64,000 nucleotides of DNA, from NCBI RefSeq assembly GCF_018448935.1, contig NZ_RCWC01000005.1, positions 1 through 64,000 on the forward strand, given 5' to 3'. Below, piece by piece: positions 52,240-62,392 of the stretch. The notes below the pieces were generated by a model. That model was not told where the DNA came from. It did no database searches and worked only from the letters and a program-made list of their open reading frames with translations. Source of the stretch: Photorhabdus noenieputensis (GTDB lineage Bacteria > Pseudomonadota > Gammaproteobacteria > Enterobacterales > Enterobacteriaceae). Position numbers and translations under genes: made by a program. Every line of letters starts with the position of its first letter. Position 1 is the stretch's first letter.

Positions 52240-53436
52240 TTATGCAATTACATTTAATTGCTTACCAATGCGCATGAACGCCGCAACTGCGCGTTCAATT
52301 TGCTCTTCCGTATGCGCGGCTGACATTTGCGTGCGGATACGGGCCTGATTTTTAGGGACTACCGGATAGAAGAAACCGGTAACATAAATGCCTTCTTTCA
52401 GTAACTCTGCGGCAAACTCCTGTGCCAATTTTGCATCACCTAACATGACCGGAATGATCGCGTGGTCAGCCCCTGCTAAAGTGAAACCTGCTGCTGTCAT
52501 TTTTTCACGGAACAGGTTAGCGTTCTTCCACAGACGATCACGCAATGCATCCCCCTCTTTCAGCATGTCCAGCACCTTAATGGATGCCGCGACAATCGCC
52601 GGTGCCAGTGAGTTAGAAAACAGATATGGACGTGAACGCTGGCGCAGCCACTCAACAACTTCTTTACGGGCCGCGGTATAGCCACCGGAAGCCCCACCCA
52701 ATGCTTTACCTAGTGTGCCGGTAATGATGTCAATACGATCCATGACGTCACAATATTCATGAGTACCACGACCGTGTGCACCAACAAAACCAACCGCATG
52801 GGAATCATCCACCATGACCATTGCATCAAATTCATCAGCCAGATCACAGATAGACTTCAAATCAGCAATCACACCATCCATCGAGAACACACCATCGGTT
52901 GCAATCACAATATGGCGTGCATTATCTGCTTTCGCTTTCTCTAATTGTGCTCTCAGTTCCTGCATATCATTATTAGCATAACGATAACGCTTCGCTTTAC
53001 ATAAACGGACACCATCAATAATAGAAGCGTGGTTCAACGCATCAGAGATAATGGCATCTTCCGGCCCAAACAGTGTTTCAAATAAACCACCATTAGCATC
53101 AAAACAAGAAGAATAAAGAATGGCATCTTCCATACCCAAAAATTCTGCCAGTTTTCTCTCCAGCTCTTTATGAGTATCCTGAGTTCCACAAATAAAACGA
53201 ACAGATGCCATACCAAAACCGTGGCTATCCATCCCCACTTTAGCAGCGGCAATAAGCTCAGAGTGATTGGCCAAACCTAAGTAGTTATTTGCGCAGAAGT
53301 TAATAACGTGGCTGCCATCGGCTACAGCAATGTCAGCATTTTGTGCAGAAGTGATGATACGTTCATTTTTGAACAATCCTTCAGAATGGGCTTGTTCTAA
53401 TTGTTCGTTAATTTGCTGATAAAATGATGCTGACAT
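52240..53436 (-). CDS. kbl: 2-Amino-3-ketobutyrate CoA ligase Kbl
   Basis: This 398-residue PLP enzyme of the alpha-oxoamine synthase family cleaves 2-amino-3-oxobutyrate with CoA to glycine and acetyl-CoA. The PLP lysine is in [15 protein letters not shown], with [16 protein letters not shown] nearby. The length equals that of E. coli Kbl. It has an AGGAGA site and is divergent from hldD. Together with tdh it forms a two-gene operon. Confidence 0.97.
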   Translation of the reverse strand: MSASFYQQINEQLEQAHSEGLFKNERIITSAQNADIAVADGSHVINFCANNYLGLANHSELIAAAKVGMDSHGFGMASVRFICGTQDTHKELERKLAEFLGMEDAILYSSCFDANGGLFETLFGPEDAIISDALNHASIIDGVRLCKAKRYRYANNDMQELRAQLEKAKADNARHIVIATDGVFSMDGVIADLKSICDLADEFDAMVMVDDSHAVGFVGAHGRGTHEYCDVMDRIDIITGTLGKALGGASGGYTAARKEVVEWLRQRSRPYLFSNSLAPAIVAASIKVLDMLKEGDALRDRLWKNANLFREKMTAAGFTLAGADHAIIPVMLGDAKLAQEFAAELLKEGIYVTGFFYPVVPKNQARIRTQMSAAHTEEQIERAVAAFMRIGKQLNVIA

Positions 53437-53669
53437 TTATTTTCTCCTGATTTATAAATGAAGGGTTGTGAGATATTTTACTCATTGATCAGGCTACTGA
53501 CGACACTATCAGGCAGATAATATTAACTTTGCCGTATCCGTCACGTCATGCAACCTGAATTACCATAATATTTCAGTATATTCCCCTGCTTAAGCTGCTG
53601 TCGTCATGGATGTTAGATGTTATTATAGAAGCAATTTGCTTCATTAACCCGATTGTAGAGGTGAGTCGG

Positions 53670-54608
53670 ATGATTATTGTCACTGGCGGTGCTGGATTTA
53701 TTGGTAGCAATATTGTCAAAGCACTAAATGACGAAGGATATAAAGATATTCTGGTCGTAGATAATCTGAAAGATGGTACTAAGTTCACCAATCTGGCTGA
53801 CTTGGATATTGCTGATTACATGGATAAGGAAGAGTTTATTGCCAGTATTCTGGCCGGTGATGATTTCGGTGATATTGACGCTATTTTCCATGAAGGTGCT
53901 TGTTCATCCACAACCGAGTGGGATGGCAAGTATATGATGGATAATAACTATCAATATTCAAAAGAATTGCTGCACTATTGCCTCGAACGCGGCACTCCTT
54001 TCCTGTACGCCTCCTCAGCAGCAACCTATGGCGGCCGCACTGATAATTTTATCGAAGAGCGTCAATATGAGAAACCACTTAATGTTTATGGTTACTCTAA
54101 GTTTCTGTTCGACCAATACGTCCGGGAGATCCTACCTCAAGCTAATTCACAAATTTGTGGTTTCCGTTATTTCAATGTGTATGGACCACGTGAAGGGCAC
54201 AAAGGTAGTATGGCGAGTGTTGCCTTTCATTTAAATAATCAAATCAATCAGGGACAAAACCCCAAATTATTCGCTGGCAGTGAAGGCTTTCAACGTGATT
54301 TTATTTATGTTGGTGATGCCGCAGCGGTTAATCTTTGGTTCTGGAAAAATGGCGTTTCCGGAATTTATAACTGTGGAACGGGTCGTGCTGAATCTTTCCA
54401 GGCGGTTGCAGATGCAGTTGTTGAATGCCATAAAGATAAATCACTGACTGTTGAGCATATTGATTTCCCTGAACATTTGAAAGGCCGTTATCAGCGTTTC
54501 ACGCAAGCAGATCTGACCAAACTTCGGGCGGCGGGTTATGATAAACCATTCAAAACCGTTGCCGAAGGGGTAACGGAATATATGCATTGGCTCAATCAGG
54601 ATAAGTAA
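53670..54608 (+). CDS. hldD: ADP-L-glycero-D-manno-heptose 6-epimerase HldD
   Basis: This 312-residue SDR epimerase converts ADP-D-glycero-D-manno-heptose to the L-glycero form used for the inner core. It has [20 protein letters not shown] at the start, ASSAATYGG and YGYSK (catalytic Tyr-x3-Lys), and [13 protein letters not shown]. The start at 53670 has AGAGGTG upstream and matches E. coli; a frame to 53610 is a shadow extension. It heads the hldD-waaF-waaC operon. Confidence 0.96.
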   Translation: MIIVTGGAGFIGSNIVKALNDEGYKDILVVDNLKDGTKFTNLADLDIADYMDKEEFIASILAGDDFGDIDAIFHEGACSSTTEWDGKYMMDNNYQYSKELLHYCLERGTPFLYASSAATYGGRTDNFIEERQYEKPLNVYGYSKFLFDQYVREILPQANSQICGFRYFNVYGPREGHKGSMASVAFHLNNQINQGQNPKLFAGSEGFQRDFIYVGDAAAVNLWFWKNGVSGIYNCGTGRAESFQAVADAVVECHKDKSLTVEHIDFPEHLKGRYQRFTQADLTKLRAAGYDKPFKTVAEGVTEYMHWLNQDK

Positions 54609-54618
54609 TCTACTCGCT

Positions 54619-55668
54619 ATGAAAATATTGGTGATCGGCCCTTCGTGGGTGGGTGACATGATGATGTCTCAGAGCCTTTACCGGACATTAAAGGCTTTGC
54701 ATCCTAATGCAGAAATTGATGTGATGGCCCCAGCCTGGTGCCGCCCGCTGCTGGATAAAATGCCGGAGGTCAATCAAGCATTAGCTATGCCGTTAGGGCA
54801 TGGCGCACTGGCATTAGGCGAACGCCGTCGTTTGGGGGTCGCCCTGCGTGAACGTAAATATCATCGCGCTTATGTGCTACCAAATTCTTTCAAATCTGCC
54901 TTAGTGCCTTTCTTCGCCAATATTCCTCTACGCACCGGCTGGCGCGGTGAAATGAGATATGGATTGCTCAATGATATTCGCACATTGAATAAAGAAGCCT
55001 TCCCATTGATGGTGCAACGCTATGCTGCATTAGCTTACGATGCAAAACCCAGTAGTGCGGCAGACCTTCCTCAACCATTACTTTGGCCTCAACTAGACGT
55101 CAGTGATGAAGATATTGCTGAATCCACCGCAGCATTCAATATTTCTGATCATCGGCCTATCATCGGTTTCTGTCCCGGAGCAGAATTTGGCCCGGCAAAA
55201 CGTTGGCCTCACTATCATTACGCTGCGCTAGCTCAACAGCTTATCACTCAAAAGGGCTATCAAATTCTGCTATTTGGCTCTGCCAAAGATCACGAAGGTG
55301 GAGAAGATATCCGCAAGTCACTGACGGAAGAAGCTCGTGAACACTGTATCAATCTTGCCGGACAAACCTCGCTTGAACAGGCAGTCAATATTATCGCTGC
55401 CTGTGACGCCATTGTGACCAACGATTCTGGTTTGATGCATGTCGCCGCAGCGCTTAATCGCCCTCTGGTTGCACTTTACGGCCCAAGTAGCCCCGATTTT
55501 ACGCCGCCATTATCCGATAAAGCGGAAGTGCTCCGTCTTATTACTGGCTATCACAAAGTCAGAAAAGGTGACAGTGCACATGGCTATCATCAGAGCCTGA
55601 TTGATATCCAACCAGAGCAAGTGATCGCTTCCCTGGAAAAATTACTACAAGCGGAGAACCAGAGTTAA
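54619..55668 (+). CDS. waaF: ADP-heptose:LPS heptosyltransferase II WaaF
   Basis: This 349-residue GT9 enzyme adds the second heptose of the inner core. It has KILVIGPSWVGDMMMSQSLY at the start, FCPGAEFGPAKRWPHYHYA in the middle, and the donor-site DSGLMHVAAALNRPLVALYG. It lies 10 bp after hldD and its stop overlaps the waaC start by one base. It acts on the cytoplasmic face of the inner membrane. Confidence 0.96.
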   Translation: MKILVIGPSWVGDMMMSQSLYRTLKALHPNAEIDVMAPAWCRPLLDKMPEVNQALAMPLGHGALALGERRRLGVALRERKYHRAYVLPNSFKSALVPFFANIPLRTGWRGEMRYGLLNDIRTLNKEAFPLMVQRYAALAYDAKPSSAADLPQPLLWPQLDVSDEDIAESTAAFNISDHRPIIGFCPGAEFGPAKRWPHYHYAALAQQLITQKGYQILLFGSAKDHEGGEDIRKSLTEEAREHCINLAGQTSLEQAVNIIAACDAIVTNDSGLMHVAAALNRPLVALYGPSSPDFTPPLSDKAEVLRLITGYHKVRKGDSAHGYHQSLIDIQPEQVIASLEKLLQAENQS

Positions 55669-56633
55669 TGCGGGTTTTACTGGTTAAAACTTCTTCTATG
55701 GGCGACGTCCTCCACTCGCTCCCTGCACTGACTGACGCAGAAAAAAACTTACCTGACGTCCGTTTTGATTGGGTAGTAGAAGAAGGATTTGCCCAAATCC
55801 CTGGCTGGCACAGTGTTGTTGATCAAATTATTCCTGTTGCTATTCGCCGCTGGCGTAAAAACTGGTTTAGTCCAGAAATTCGTACAGAACGCCGTTTATT
55901 CAAAGAAAAATTAAAATTACATCAATATGATGCCATCATCGACGCTCAAGGGTTATTGAAAAGCGCATTTTTGGTCACTCGATTAGCTTATGGTCCTAAA
56001 CATGGTTACAACCGCAAAAGTATCCGTGAGCCATTAGCAAGTTTTTTTTATGATTGCTGTCATGCAGTCAGCAAGCAACAGCACGCCGTAGAACGTATCC
56101 GGGAACTGTTTGCTGTCAGCCTGGGTTATACCAAACCGGCAGCACAGGGCGATTATGGGATTGCTCGTCATTTTCTGAATCAGCATCCAGAAAATCGGGA
56201 TGATTATCTGGTTTTTCTCCATGCCACCACTCGCGATGAAAAACATTGGCCAGAAAGTCATTGGCGACAACTTATTGCTAAAATTCAGCCGACGGGCATA
56301 CGAATTAAGCTCCCCTGGGGCGCAGAACATGAATACCAACGGGCGCTGAGGCTAGCGGAAAACTTCCCTCATGTGGAAGTATTACCAAAGCTGACTTTAG
56401 CACAAGTAGCCCAAGAGCTGGCTGGCGCAAAAGCGGTTGTTTCTGTTGATACTGGCCTAAGCCACCTCACTGCTGCATTAGATCGCCCTAATATCACGTT
56501 GTTTGGTCCGACAGATCCAGGACTCATTGGTGGCTATGGCAAGGAACAAATATCTTTAAAAGCGGAGGATGAGAATATCAAAAGTATTACACCATCGAAA
56601 GTATTAGCTCATCTTCAAGAGAATATTGGCTGA
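55668..56633 (+). CDS. waaC: ADP-heptose:LPS heptosyltransferase I WaaC
   Basis: This 321-residue GT9 enzyme adds the first heptose to Kdo2-lipid A. It has VLLVKTSSMGDVLHSLPALT at the start, the VDTGLSHLTAALDRPNITLFG donor site, and FLHATTRDEKHWPE. It ends 15 bp before a strong terminator. Unlike E. coli, no waaL ligase gene follows. Confidence 0.96.
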   Translation: MRVLLVKTSSMGDVLHSLPALTDAEKNLPDVRFDWVVEEGFAQIPGWHSVVDQIIPVAIRRWRKNWFSPEIRTERRLFKEKLKLHQYDAIIDAQGLLKSAFLVTRLAYGPKHGYNRKSIREPLASFFYDCCHAVSKQQHAVERIRELFAVSLGYTKPAAQGDYGIARHFLNQHPENRDDYLVFLHATTRDEKHWPESHWRQLIAKIQPTGIRIKLPWGAEHEYQRALRLAENFPHVEVLPKLTLAQVAQELAGAKAVVSVDTGLSHLTAALDRPNITLFGPTDPGLIGGYGKEQISLKAEDENIKSITPSKVLAHLQENIG

Positions 56634-56649
56634 TTAATTATTAAATCGG

Positions 56650-56678
56650 AGGCGTTTCTGGTAGACGCCTGATTTTTT
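56650..56678 (+). terminator. Terminator after hldD-waaF-waaC
   Basis: The stem AGGCGT/ACGCCT (56650-56655 with 56665-56670) is followed by GATTTTTT. It is a normal Rho-independent terminator 16 bp after the waaC stop. Confidence 0.85.
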
Positions 56679-57005
56679 AGTTGTTAACTTAAAACAAATA
56701 ATTTGCTATAAATCATTTCCTATATTATCTATCCCGCTATTTAAGGGTTAAAATAAGCGATTTGTAATAATATATTTAAAGTCATATTTCCCCATTAATC
56801 CAACAATGACAAATATATTATTTAATTATTTTTAACGAAAATTAAATAATATCAATCCCTGCTTAAAATTTTATATTATTAATAAAGTTAACTCTCATTT
56901 TAAAATAATATATTTAATAATAAACCTAATTTAGGCAGTATTATCTGCCCAAAATTAAGTGAATCTCTATTAATGTCATTGATCATGTTAATTTTATTTT
57001 CTTAA
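56679..57005. other. AT-rich gap without a gene
   Basis: This 327 bp gap is very AT-rich with several TTAATAATA-type runs. No open frame with a family or RNA gene is seen. It separates the convergent waaC and deacetylase genes. Confidence 0.6.
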
Positions 57006-57965
57006 CTATGATAACCTCTTCCATTGATAATATTCAGCCAATGTCATTCCGCGAACCTGTGGCTGTAAGTAGTTAAATAGTGCCTCTAAATCCTGATAAA
57101 GTAATTCAATCTGTTGTTCATTTTTAAATGTCGGGCTACCACCAGGCATAAATTCAGATGAATGCAGCATGAATTCAACATAATCACAGCCTTCAGCTAA
57201 TGTCTGTTGGACAACTTTTTTCATTTGTTCCAAATTGCCCCCCTTTGGCCTTAACCAGTTAACAGAGGGAGAACGCTGTTTACCACGTAAGCTGTCATAT
57301 TTCTGTTTAAGGAAATTCATCAGCGGAGAGTGTTTATATTGAATACTCATAGGAACTTCCAGCAAAGCAGAATCACCTTTTTTAGCAATATTCTGCAAGT
57401 CCATAAAATAGGCATAAGATGGGAAGTAACGATAATCAGTTCCACCGTTACCATTAGGATCGCCTTTGGTGAAACGCCAATTAACCCGTGGTGTTACTGA
57501 ACAATCGACTTGATAACCATATTCCACCAGCAATTCAGCATAATATTCATTAAATGCCCAACGACCTGCCCGATGACTTAACATTTTAACCTGTAGTTTG
57601 TCTTCCAATAACTTAGTCATGAGATCAACTTTGGCTCTAATTTGTTCTTTTGGAAATTCAATCAGATAAGGCTTATAACGCATATCATCGTCAGTAAGAG
57701 GAACAAGTGGTGGGTTATTCCAGGCATGTAAATGCATACCAATTTCCCCCTGTCCTCTGGCAATAATATCTTTGGCAAATTCAATGTATAAATCATCCAT
57801 TGCCATTTCATAGTTCGTCAACCAAACTGGCTTAAAACCAAAGCGCTCACATAAACGCTGAAATCTTGGTAAATAATGAGTATTTTTTGTCGAGATCTGA
57901 CCGTGATTTTGCCACAGGTCATCGCCCTCAGTATCAATAGTGATAATAAATGCAGGTCGAGTCAT
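57006..57965 (-). CDS. Polysaccharide deacetylase family protein (WalW-like), LPS core
   Basis: This 319-residue NodB-fold protein has IITIDTEGDD at the start (metal-binding Asp region), EIGMHLHAWNNPP (His-x-His metal ligands), and LSHRAGRWAFNEYYAELL. It resembles proteins annotated WalW in the core LPS loci of Photorhabdus and Proteus relatives. It probably removes an N-acetyl group from a core HexNAc, as free amino sugars are known in such cores. No signal peptide is seen, so it would act in the cytoplasm. It is monocistronic, with its promoter in 57966-58146. Confidence 0.82.
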   Translation of the reverse strand: MTRPAFIITIDTEGDDLWQNHGQISTKNTHYLPRFQRLCERFGFKPVWLTNYEMAMDDLYIEFAKDIIARGQGEIGMHLHAWNNPPLVPLTDDDMRYKPYLIEFPKEQIRAKVDLMTKLLEDKLQVKMLSHRAGRWAFNEYYAELLVEYGYQVDCSVTPRVNWRFTKGDPNGNGGTDYRYFPSYAYFMDLQNIAKKGDSALLEVPMSIQYKHSPLMNFLKQKYDSLRGKQRSPSVNWLRPKGGNLEQMKKVVQQTLAEGCDYVEFMLHSSEFMPGGSPTFKNEQQIELLYQDLEALFNYLQPQVRGMTLAEYYQWKRLS

Positions 57966-58146
57966 CAGAATATGCCCACAATAGAATAAAATGATGGCTT
58001 TATAGTACTCAGATCTATAAAATAGTGCAATTATCTTATCATACGTATAGCAGCTCTATATCTTAATTAAATTTCATACTTCATATTGTTAAATCAACAA
58101 TATAGATGTTATCTCAGCTCATAATACACTTACTATTAAGCAATAT

Positions 58147-58889
58147 ATGGAAATATCAGAGAATATTATTAATTTCGGTTTCAGTGACTGTAAAGTAACA
58201 AACTTTGCTTTTCTGGGCGATAAATTTGATCCCTCTGTGGGATATTTTGATGTTTTCTTTGGCGTAACCAATGATTATTTAAAGCATGCAATAACGACTA
58301 CTGCCTCAATAATTGAGAATAACAAAAACATTAGTTTTGTATATCACTTTATTTCTTCTGATGATTTATTAAATTACCAACACTCCATTCTTCAGCAAAA
58401 TCAAGAATTGAATTTTTAGGTCTAAAAGATAACAATTATTTCAATTCAGGAATTCTTGTTTTTAATAATAAACCCTGGATAGAAAAGCAATTAACGAAAA
58501 GAATCATTAATTTTGTTTTGAATGATACTAGAGAGTTTGATTTTCCCGATCAAGATGCTATAAATGGTTGTTTATCCAACGAGATAAAATGTTTAGATGA
58601 TAAATACGATTATCTAGTAAACTCAAATACACTAAATACAGATAAAATTGTATTCCTACATTTTGCTGGTGATAAGAAGCCCTGGTTTCCATAGTATTCA
58701 GAATTACCTTGTTCAAAACTCTACATAAAAGCCACCGCCTATTCTCCCTGGAAAAATTCACCTCATATTTTAGAAACTAAAAATATAGTACAATTAAGAG
58801 CAGCTTATAAATTTTACGCAAAAAATAAAATGATTATCCATTTTCTAAAATATTATGCAAAGTACCGATACTATAAAATGAAATTATAA
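58147..58889 (+). pseudogene. Broken GT8 LPS core glycosyltransferase (WaaJ-like)
   Basis: The N-terminal part, FDVFFGVTNDYLKHAITTTA and NISFVYHFIS, matches the start of WaaJ/RfaJ-type GT8 enzymes. The middle third, including the catalytic DxD, is deleted. Then, in another frame, NYFNSGILVFNNKPW, FPDQDAINGCL and FLHFAGDKKPW match the C-terminal half. A TAG at 58692 interrupts it, and SPWKNSPHILETKNIVQLRA follows to the last stop. Deletion, frameshift and stop together make it non-functional. It was probably a glucosyl- or galactosyltransferase of the outer core. Confidence 0.9.
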
Positions 58890-58904
58890 ATATTTTGTAT
58901 CTAT

Positions 58905-58938
58905 AAAAGCGCTGATAAAGTCATCAGTGCTTTTATTA
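58905..58938. terminator. Bidirectional terminator near the GT8 relic
   Basis: The stem AAAAGCGCTGAT/ATCAGTGCTTTT with a six-base loop is flanked by A and T runs, so it can end transcription from both sides: the GT8 relic and the leftward core operon (59031-63453). Confidence 0.85.
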
Positions 58939-58940
58939 CT

Positions 58941-58980
58941 ATATCTTTATATATCTTTATATATCTTTATATATCTTTAT
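58941..58980 (+). repeat. 10 bp tandem repeat (ATATCTTTAT)4
   Basis: Four perfect copies of ATATCTTTAT follow the terminator hairpin, 50 bp from the end of the leftward GT9 gene. It is non-coding. Confidence 0.95.
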
Positions 58981-59030
58981 TAAATAATCCCAATAAATAG
59001 AAATCCAATATGTACACAATATCATAATAT

Positions 59031-60116
59031 CTAATGGATTGAGAATATCTTATCCGTTATCGCTACGTAGATATCAGACAATGGAATATCACCTATTTTC
59101 CCATTTTTACTAATGAGTTGGGTTGCATTTTTATTTCCAGGTCCCCAAACGTCATTATTTACAAACTTACCATGAAGATCATTACCATATAATGCGATTG
59201 TATTTTTTTCATAAGCGGCTGCCACATGGACTATTGATGTATCCGGAGAGATTATTAAATCAGCATTCTTTATTATTTCCACCGCACTCAAAAAATCACC
59301 AAAGGGGTTACAGATACTCCCATTCAAATAAGAAAGGGATTTTAACTTATCAGATTTACCAATAAGAATAATATTAACTTTCCTATCCAAGCTTTTAAAA
59401 TAATCAACAATGCCAATTAATTGCTCTCTGGATATATCTCTTTTCCTTTCCGCCGCAAACGGATTAATGACTACGGTAATACCACCTAATAGTCCTAATA
59501 AAAAATTATTTACTTTTTCAATCGTATCCGCTGGAATATGAATATCATACCTCATATTATATTGATTAATATCCATAGCGCTCAAAAGAAGTTTATATCT
59601 TTCTGTAATATGAGAGTTATATTCCAAATATTTAATGCTCTTACTATAGGTGTTAATATTTTCTTTATTAAATCCAATAACATATTTAGCATTAATTATT
59701 CTTATGAATAAAAGATAGATAATGGGTATCTGTTCACCCATATCAATGATCAGATCAAAGTTTTCCTTTCTTAAGGAAAATGCTAATTTTATAATAGCAA
59801 AAGTTTTTTGGGGATAAAAATATACTCTACCAATATATGGATTACTCTCAATCACACAGTAGTTTGCTTTCCCTGATAATACATGGAGCTTTATCCCTTT
59901 TTTATCCAATTCTCTAAAAACAGGCGTGGATACAATCATATCACCAATCTTATCATCATCTCGAAGAAATAAAACTTTTTTGATGTCTGATGATATAAAA
60001 TTATCTCTTCTGATTTTATCGATAAATAATTTTAAAAAATCAAATCTTAGAGATTTCAAAAAGTAATTTTTTCTTCTATTTAGCTCTCTTAATTTCTGGA
60101 ACTTTTTTTTCTTCAT
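59031..60116 (-). CDS. GT9 heptosyltransferase-family protein, outer core
   Basis: This 361-residue member of the heptosyltransferase family has a basic N-terminal tail (MKKKKFQKLRELNRRK), then KVLFLRDDDKIGDMIVSTPV (the GD-x-x-x-x-TP signature), VINPFAAERKRDISREQL, and ISPDTSIVHVAAAYEKNTIALYG (donor-site motif DTS-x-x-H-x-A). It probably transfers a heptose to the LPS core. It is the last gene of the leftward core operon and is more AT-rich than waaQ. The acceptor is unknown. Confidence 0.85.
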   Translation of the reverse strand: MKKKKFQKLRELNRRKNYFLKSLRFDFLKLFIDKIRRDNFISSDIKKVLFLRDDDKIGDMIVSTPVFRELDKKGIKLHVLSGKANYCVIESNPYIGRVYFYPQKTFAIIKLAFSLRKENFDLIIDMGEQIPIIYLLFIRIINAKYVIGFNKENINTYSKSIKYLEYNSHITERYKLLLSAMDINQYNMRYDIHIPADTIEKVNNFLLGLLGGITVVINPFAAERKRDISREQLIGIVDYFKSLDRKVNIILIGKSDKLKSLSYLNGSICNPFGDFLSAVEIIKNADLIISPDTSIVHVAAAYEKNTIALYGNDLHGKFVNNDVWGPGNKNATQLISKNGKIGDIPLSDIYVAITDKIFSIH

Positions 60117-60164
60117 TCTTTTACCTCAACAACCAAGCTTAAAAAGCTCATACAACAATACTTA

Positions 60165-61265
60165 CTATTTTAGCAAAGTTAAATATTTTACCAAAATAAT
60201 ATCTAAATCAAACTTCTTATACATATTCTCTGTAATCACAGGAGGTTCATCGTAGACAAACTTTATTTTCTCTGCAAGCGAATCAACTGTCAGCTCTGAT
60301 TTATATTTTTCCAATTCACCAACCATAATTTCATTAACGCCACCAGGACACATCGTGCTAACAATTGGCGTATCGCAAATCAATGATTCAATCAGTACGT
60401 TACCTAATCCCTCGCTATCAGAACTCAAGACCACGGCTTTAGCTCCACGGATAACAGGTAATGGGTTTTCAAGGAATCCCGTTAAAATAACTTTAGACTG
60501 TAAGTTTAAATCCACAATCTTCTGCTTTATCTGTTGAGTAATAGCCTCATCTCCGTGGCCAACAATCAATAACTTACACGGAATATCTGCTTTCGCAAAC
60601 GCTTCTAATAAACGATCATGACGCTTAACCCGGTGAAATCTACCAACATGTAATAAATAGGTTTCATCCGAATAAGGGTTATTTTGCAGAGATTTTTCTT
60701 TAATATCTGAGATATTGAAAGGATTATAAATCGTCACCGTTTCATTAGGCGTAAGTAACAAATTATTTTTTAAATCTTTCCCTACAGCATCAGATACGCA
60801 AATTAAATTCCGGTTATTATATGTCCACTTGATTTTTTGTTTCTTGACCCAGCGAGATAATCCCGTTTTATTACCAAGATATGAGCTAGAGAATACACCA
60901 TGAATACAAAACCATACATTTAACCCCGCTAACACTTTTGATTGCACGACAATGCGATCAGTCTTATGCAAGTTTGAGACAATTAATGCAGGAATTCCCT
61001 TGCGAAGAAAAACTTTTTCTAAAACCTTATCCATAGATTTAGCCCTACGGCAAATCTCAGTCTGTCTCCTAAAAGGCCCTTTGTACCTATCAGCATCAAT
61101 GATCAGTTCAACACCATCAGGTACTGAATATTCACATTTCTCTGCCAAAGAGAGCAGCGTAACATCATATCCTCTCTGTTGCAGACCATCACAAAGCCGG
61201 ATAGTGACATTTTCTGCACCGCCACCAGGTAATCCATCAATGATAAATAATATATGTCCTTTCAT
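60165..61265 (-). CDS. GT4 glycosyltransferase, outer core
   Basis: This 366-residue GT-B enzyme of family GT4 starts MKGHILFIIDGLPGGGAENV, with the glycine-rich N-terminal loop, and has ICVSDAVGKDLKN, then LLHVGRFHRVKRHDRLLEAF. The catalytic EX7E motif is in SSDSEGLGNVLIESLICDTP. It resembles WabH/WalM-type outer-core GalNAc or glucosamine transferases. It overlaps the upstream wabG-like gene by 4 bp. The neighbouring deacetylase suggests that the sugar added is a HexNAc later deacetylated, which is inference. Confidence 0.85.
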   Translation of the reverse strand: MKGHILFIIDGLPGGGAENVTIRLCDGLQQRGYDVTLLSLAEKCEYSVPDGVELIIDADRYKGPFRRQTEICRRAKSMDKVLEKVFLRKGIPALIVSNLHKTDRIVVQSKVLAGLNVWFCIHGVFSSSYLGNKTGLSRWVKKQKIKWTYNNRNLICVSDAVGKDLKNNLLLTPNETVTIYNPFNISDIKEKSLQNNPYSDETYLLHVGRFHRVKRHDRLLEAFAKADIPCKLLIVGHGDEAITQQIKQKIVDLNLQSKVILTGFLENPLPVIRGAKAVVLSSDSEGLGNVLIESLICDTPIVSTMCPGGVNEIMVGELEKYKSELTVDSLAEKIKFVYDEPPVITENMYKKFDLDIILVKYLTLLK

Positions 61266-62392
61266 GATGAGAGCACTCTTTCATATAATCCAATGAGCTG
61301 TTGTGATAAATGTTCCGGTGTATAACCAAGTATTCCCGTTCTCGCTAATTCTGACATTTTATTATTCAAATGATTTGAAGGCGTATTCTGAATCGCTTCC
61401 GTAATATCTGATATAGCCAGAGCATCACATACAAACCCGTTATTCCCAGAGTTAATAAATTCAGCGCCACCACATGTCGTACTGGTTATTACCGGAAGCC
61501 CGCAAGCCATTGCCTCCAGTATCACATTCGGGAATGGATCATATAAGGTCGGTAGCAACAAGCCATCTGCAAGCTGATAAAAAGGCAGTGTTCTTTTCTG
61601 AACCCCCATAAACCTAATTCGTTCGTTACATCCCAGTGAATTGGCTAACTGCTTATATTTTTTTTCTTCTTTATCTTGTCCCACAACGATTAAATAGGCA
61701 TCAGTCGCACTCACTGCTTGAATCGCTGCTTTTAATCCCTTTCGCTCAAACCCCGAACCAACATAAACTAAACATTTAGCCTGAACAGGAAGGTTATGTT
61801 CTTTCCTTAATTCTATTCTCTGAGATTCCGTTGCCGGAAAAAATTGTTTATTGTCTATCGAATTATAAATAACCGATATTTTTTCCTCAGAAAGCCCAAA
61901 ATCTGTCATGACCTCCCTTTTTACCATTTCCGAGTTACAAATAACCCTTTTTAACTCTGGTGCCGAATACATCTTTTGCTCAGCATCCATCACATAACGA
62001 TGGTAACGACTCGTAAAAAGCAATTTGCTTCGCCAAGGAGATAAAACACGCGCACGCTGCTGTAGCCAGCGCTGATGAACACCATCACCCGCACGATAAA
62101 TATCGCAACCAGCAATACGTTCATGACTTTGAACAAGATCAAATTGCTCTTTTTCCCATATTATTTTAGCAGCTTTGGCAAATCCTCTCTCACGGCTGAT
62201 GCGCCCCCATTTATGAGGATTTGCTAAATGCACATGCCAATCAGGATTAATGTCTCCCTGCCAGGAGCGCGTAATAACGTTAAGCTCCAGATTTTCATTC
62301 CCTAAAGCTTCTAAGGCGCGGGAGACAAAACGTTCTGCACCACCATCCGGACGATATTTCTGCCGAACAATCGCAAGACGTACTAATTTCAT
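61262..62392 (-). CDS. wabG: WabG-like GT4 core galacturonosyltransferase
   Basis: This 376-residue GT4 enzyme has RLAIVRQKYRPDGGAERFVS, DLVQSHERIAGCDIYRAGDG, ICNSEMVKREV, and a catalytic EX7E region in PTLYDPFPNVILEAMACGLP, matching Klebsiella WabG, which adds galacturonic acid to L,D-heptose II. The same-length WaaG is the alternative, but the RAGDGVHQRWLQQR text favours the WabG side of the family. It overlaps the waaQ stop by 4 bp and the next GT4 by 4 bp. Conserved in Klebsiella, Serratia and Proteus cores. Confidence 0.78.
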   Translation of the reverse strand: MKLVRLAIVRQKYRPDGGAERFVSRALEALGNENLELNVITRSWQGDINPDWHVHLANPHKWGRISRERGFAKAAKIIWEKEQFDLVQSHERIAGCDIYRAGDGVHQRWLQQRARVLSPWRSKLLFTSRYHRYVMDAEQKMYSAPELKRVICNSEMVKREVMTDFGLSEEKISVIYNSIDNKQFFPATESQRIELRKEHNLPVQAKCLVYVGSGFERKGLKAAIQAVSATDAYLIVVGQDKEEKKYKQLANSLGCNERIRFMGVQKRTLPFYQLADGLLLPTLYDPFPNVILEAMACGLPVITSTTCGGAEFINSGNNGFVCDALAISDITEAIQNTPSNHLNNKMSELARTGILGYTPEHLSQQLIGLYERVLSS

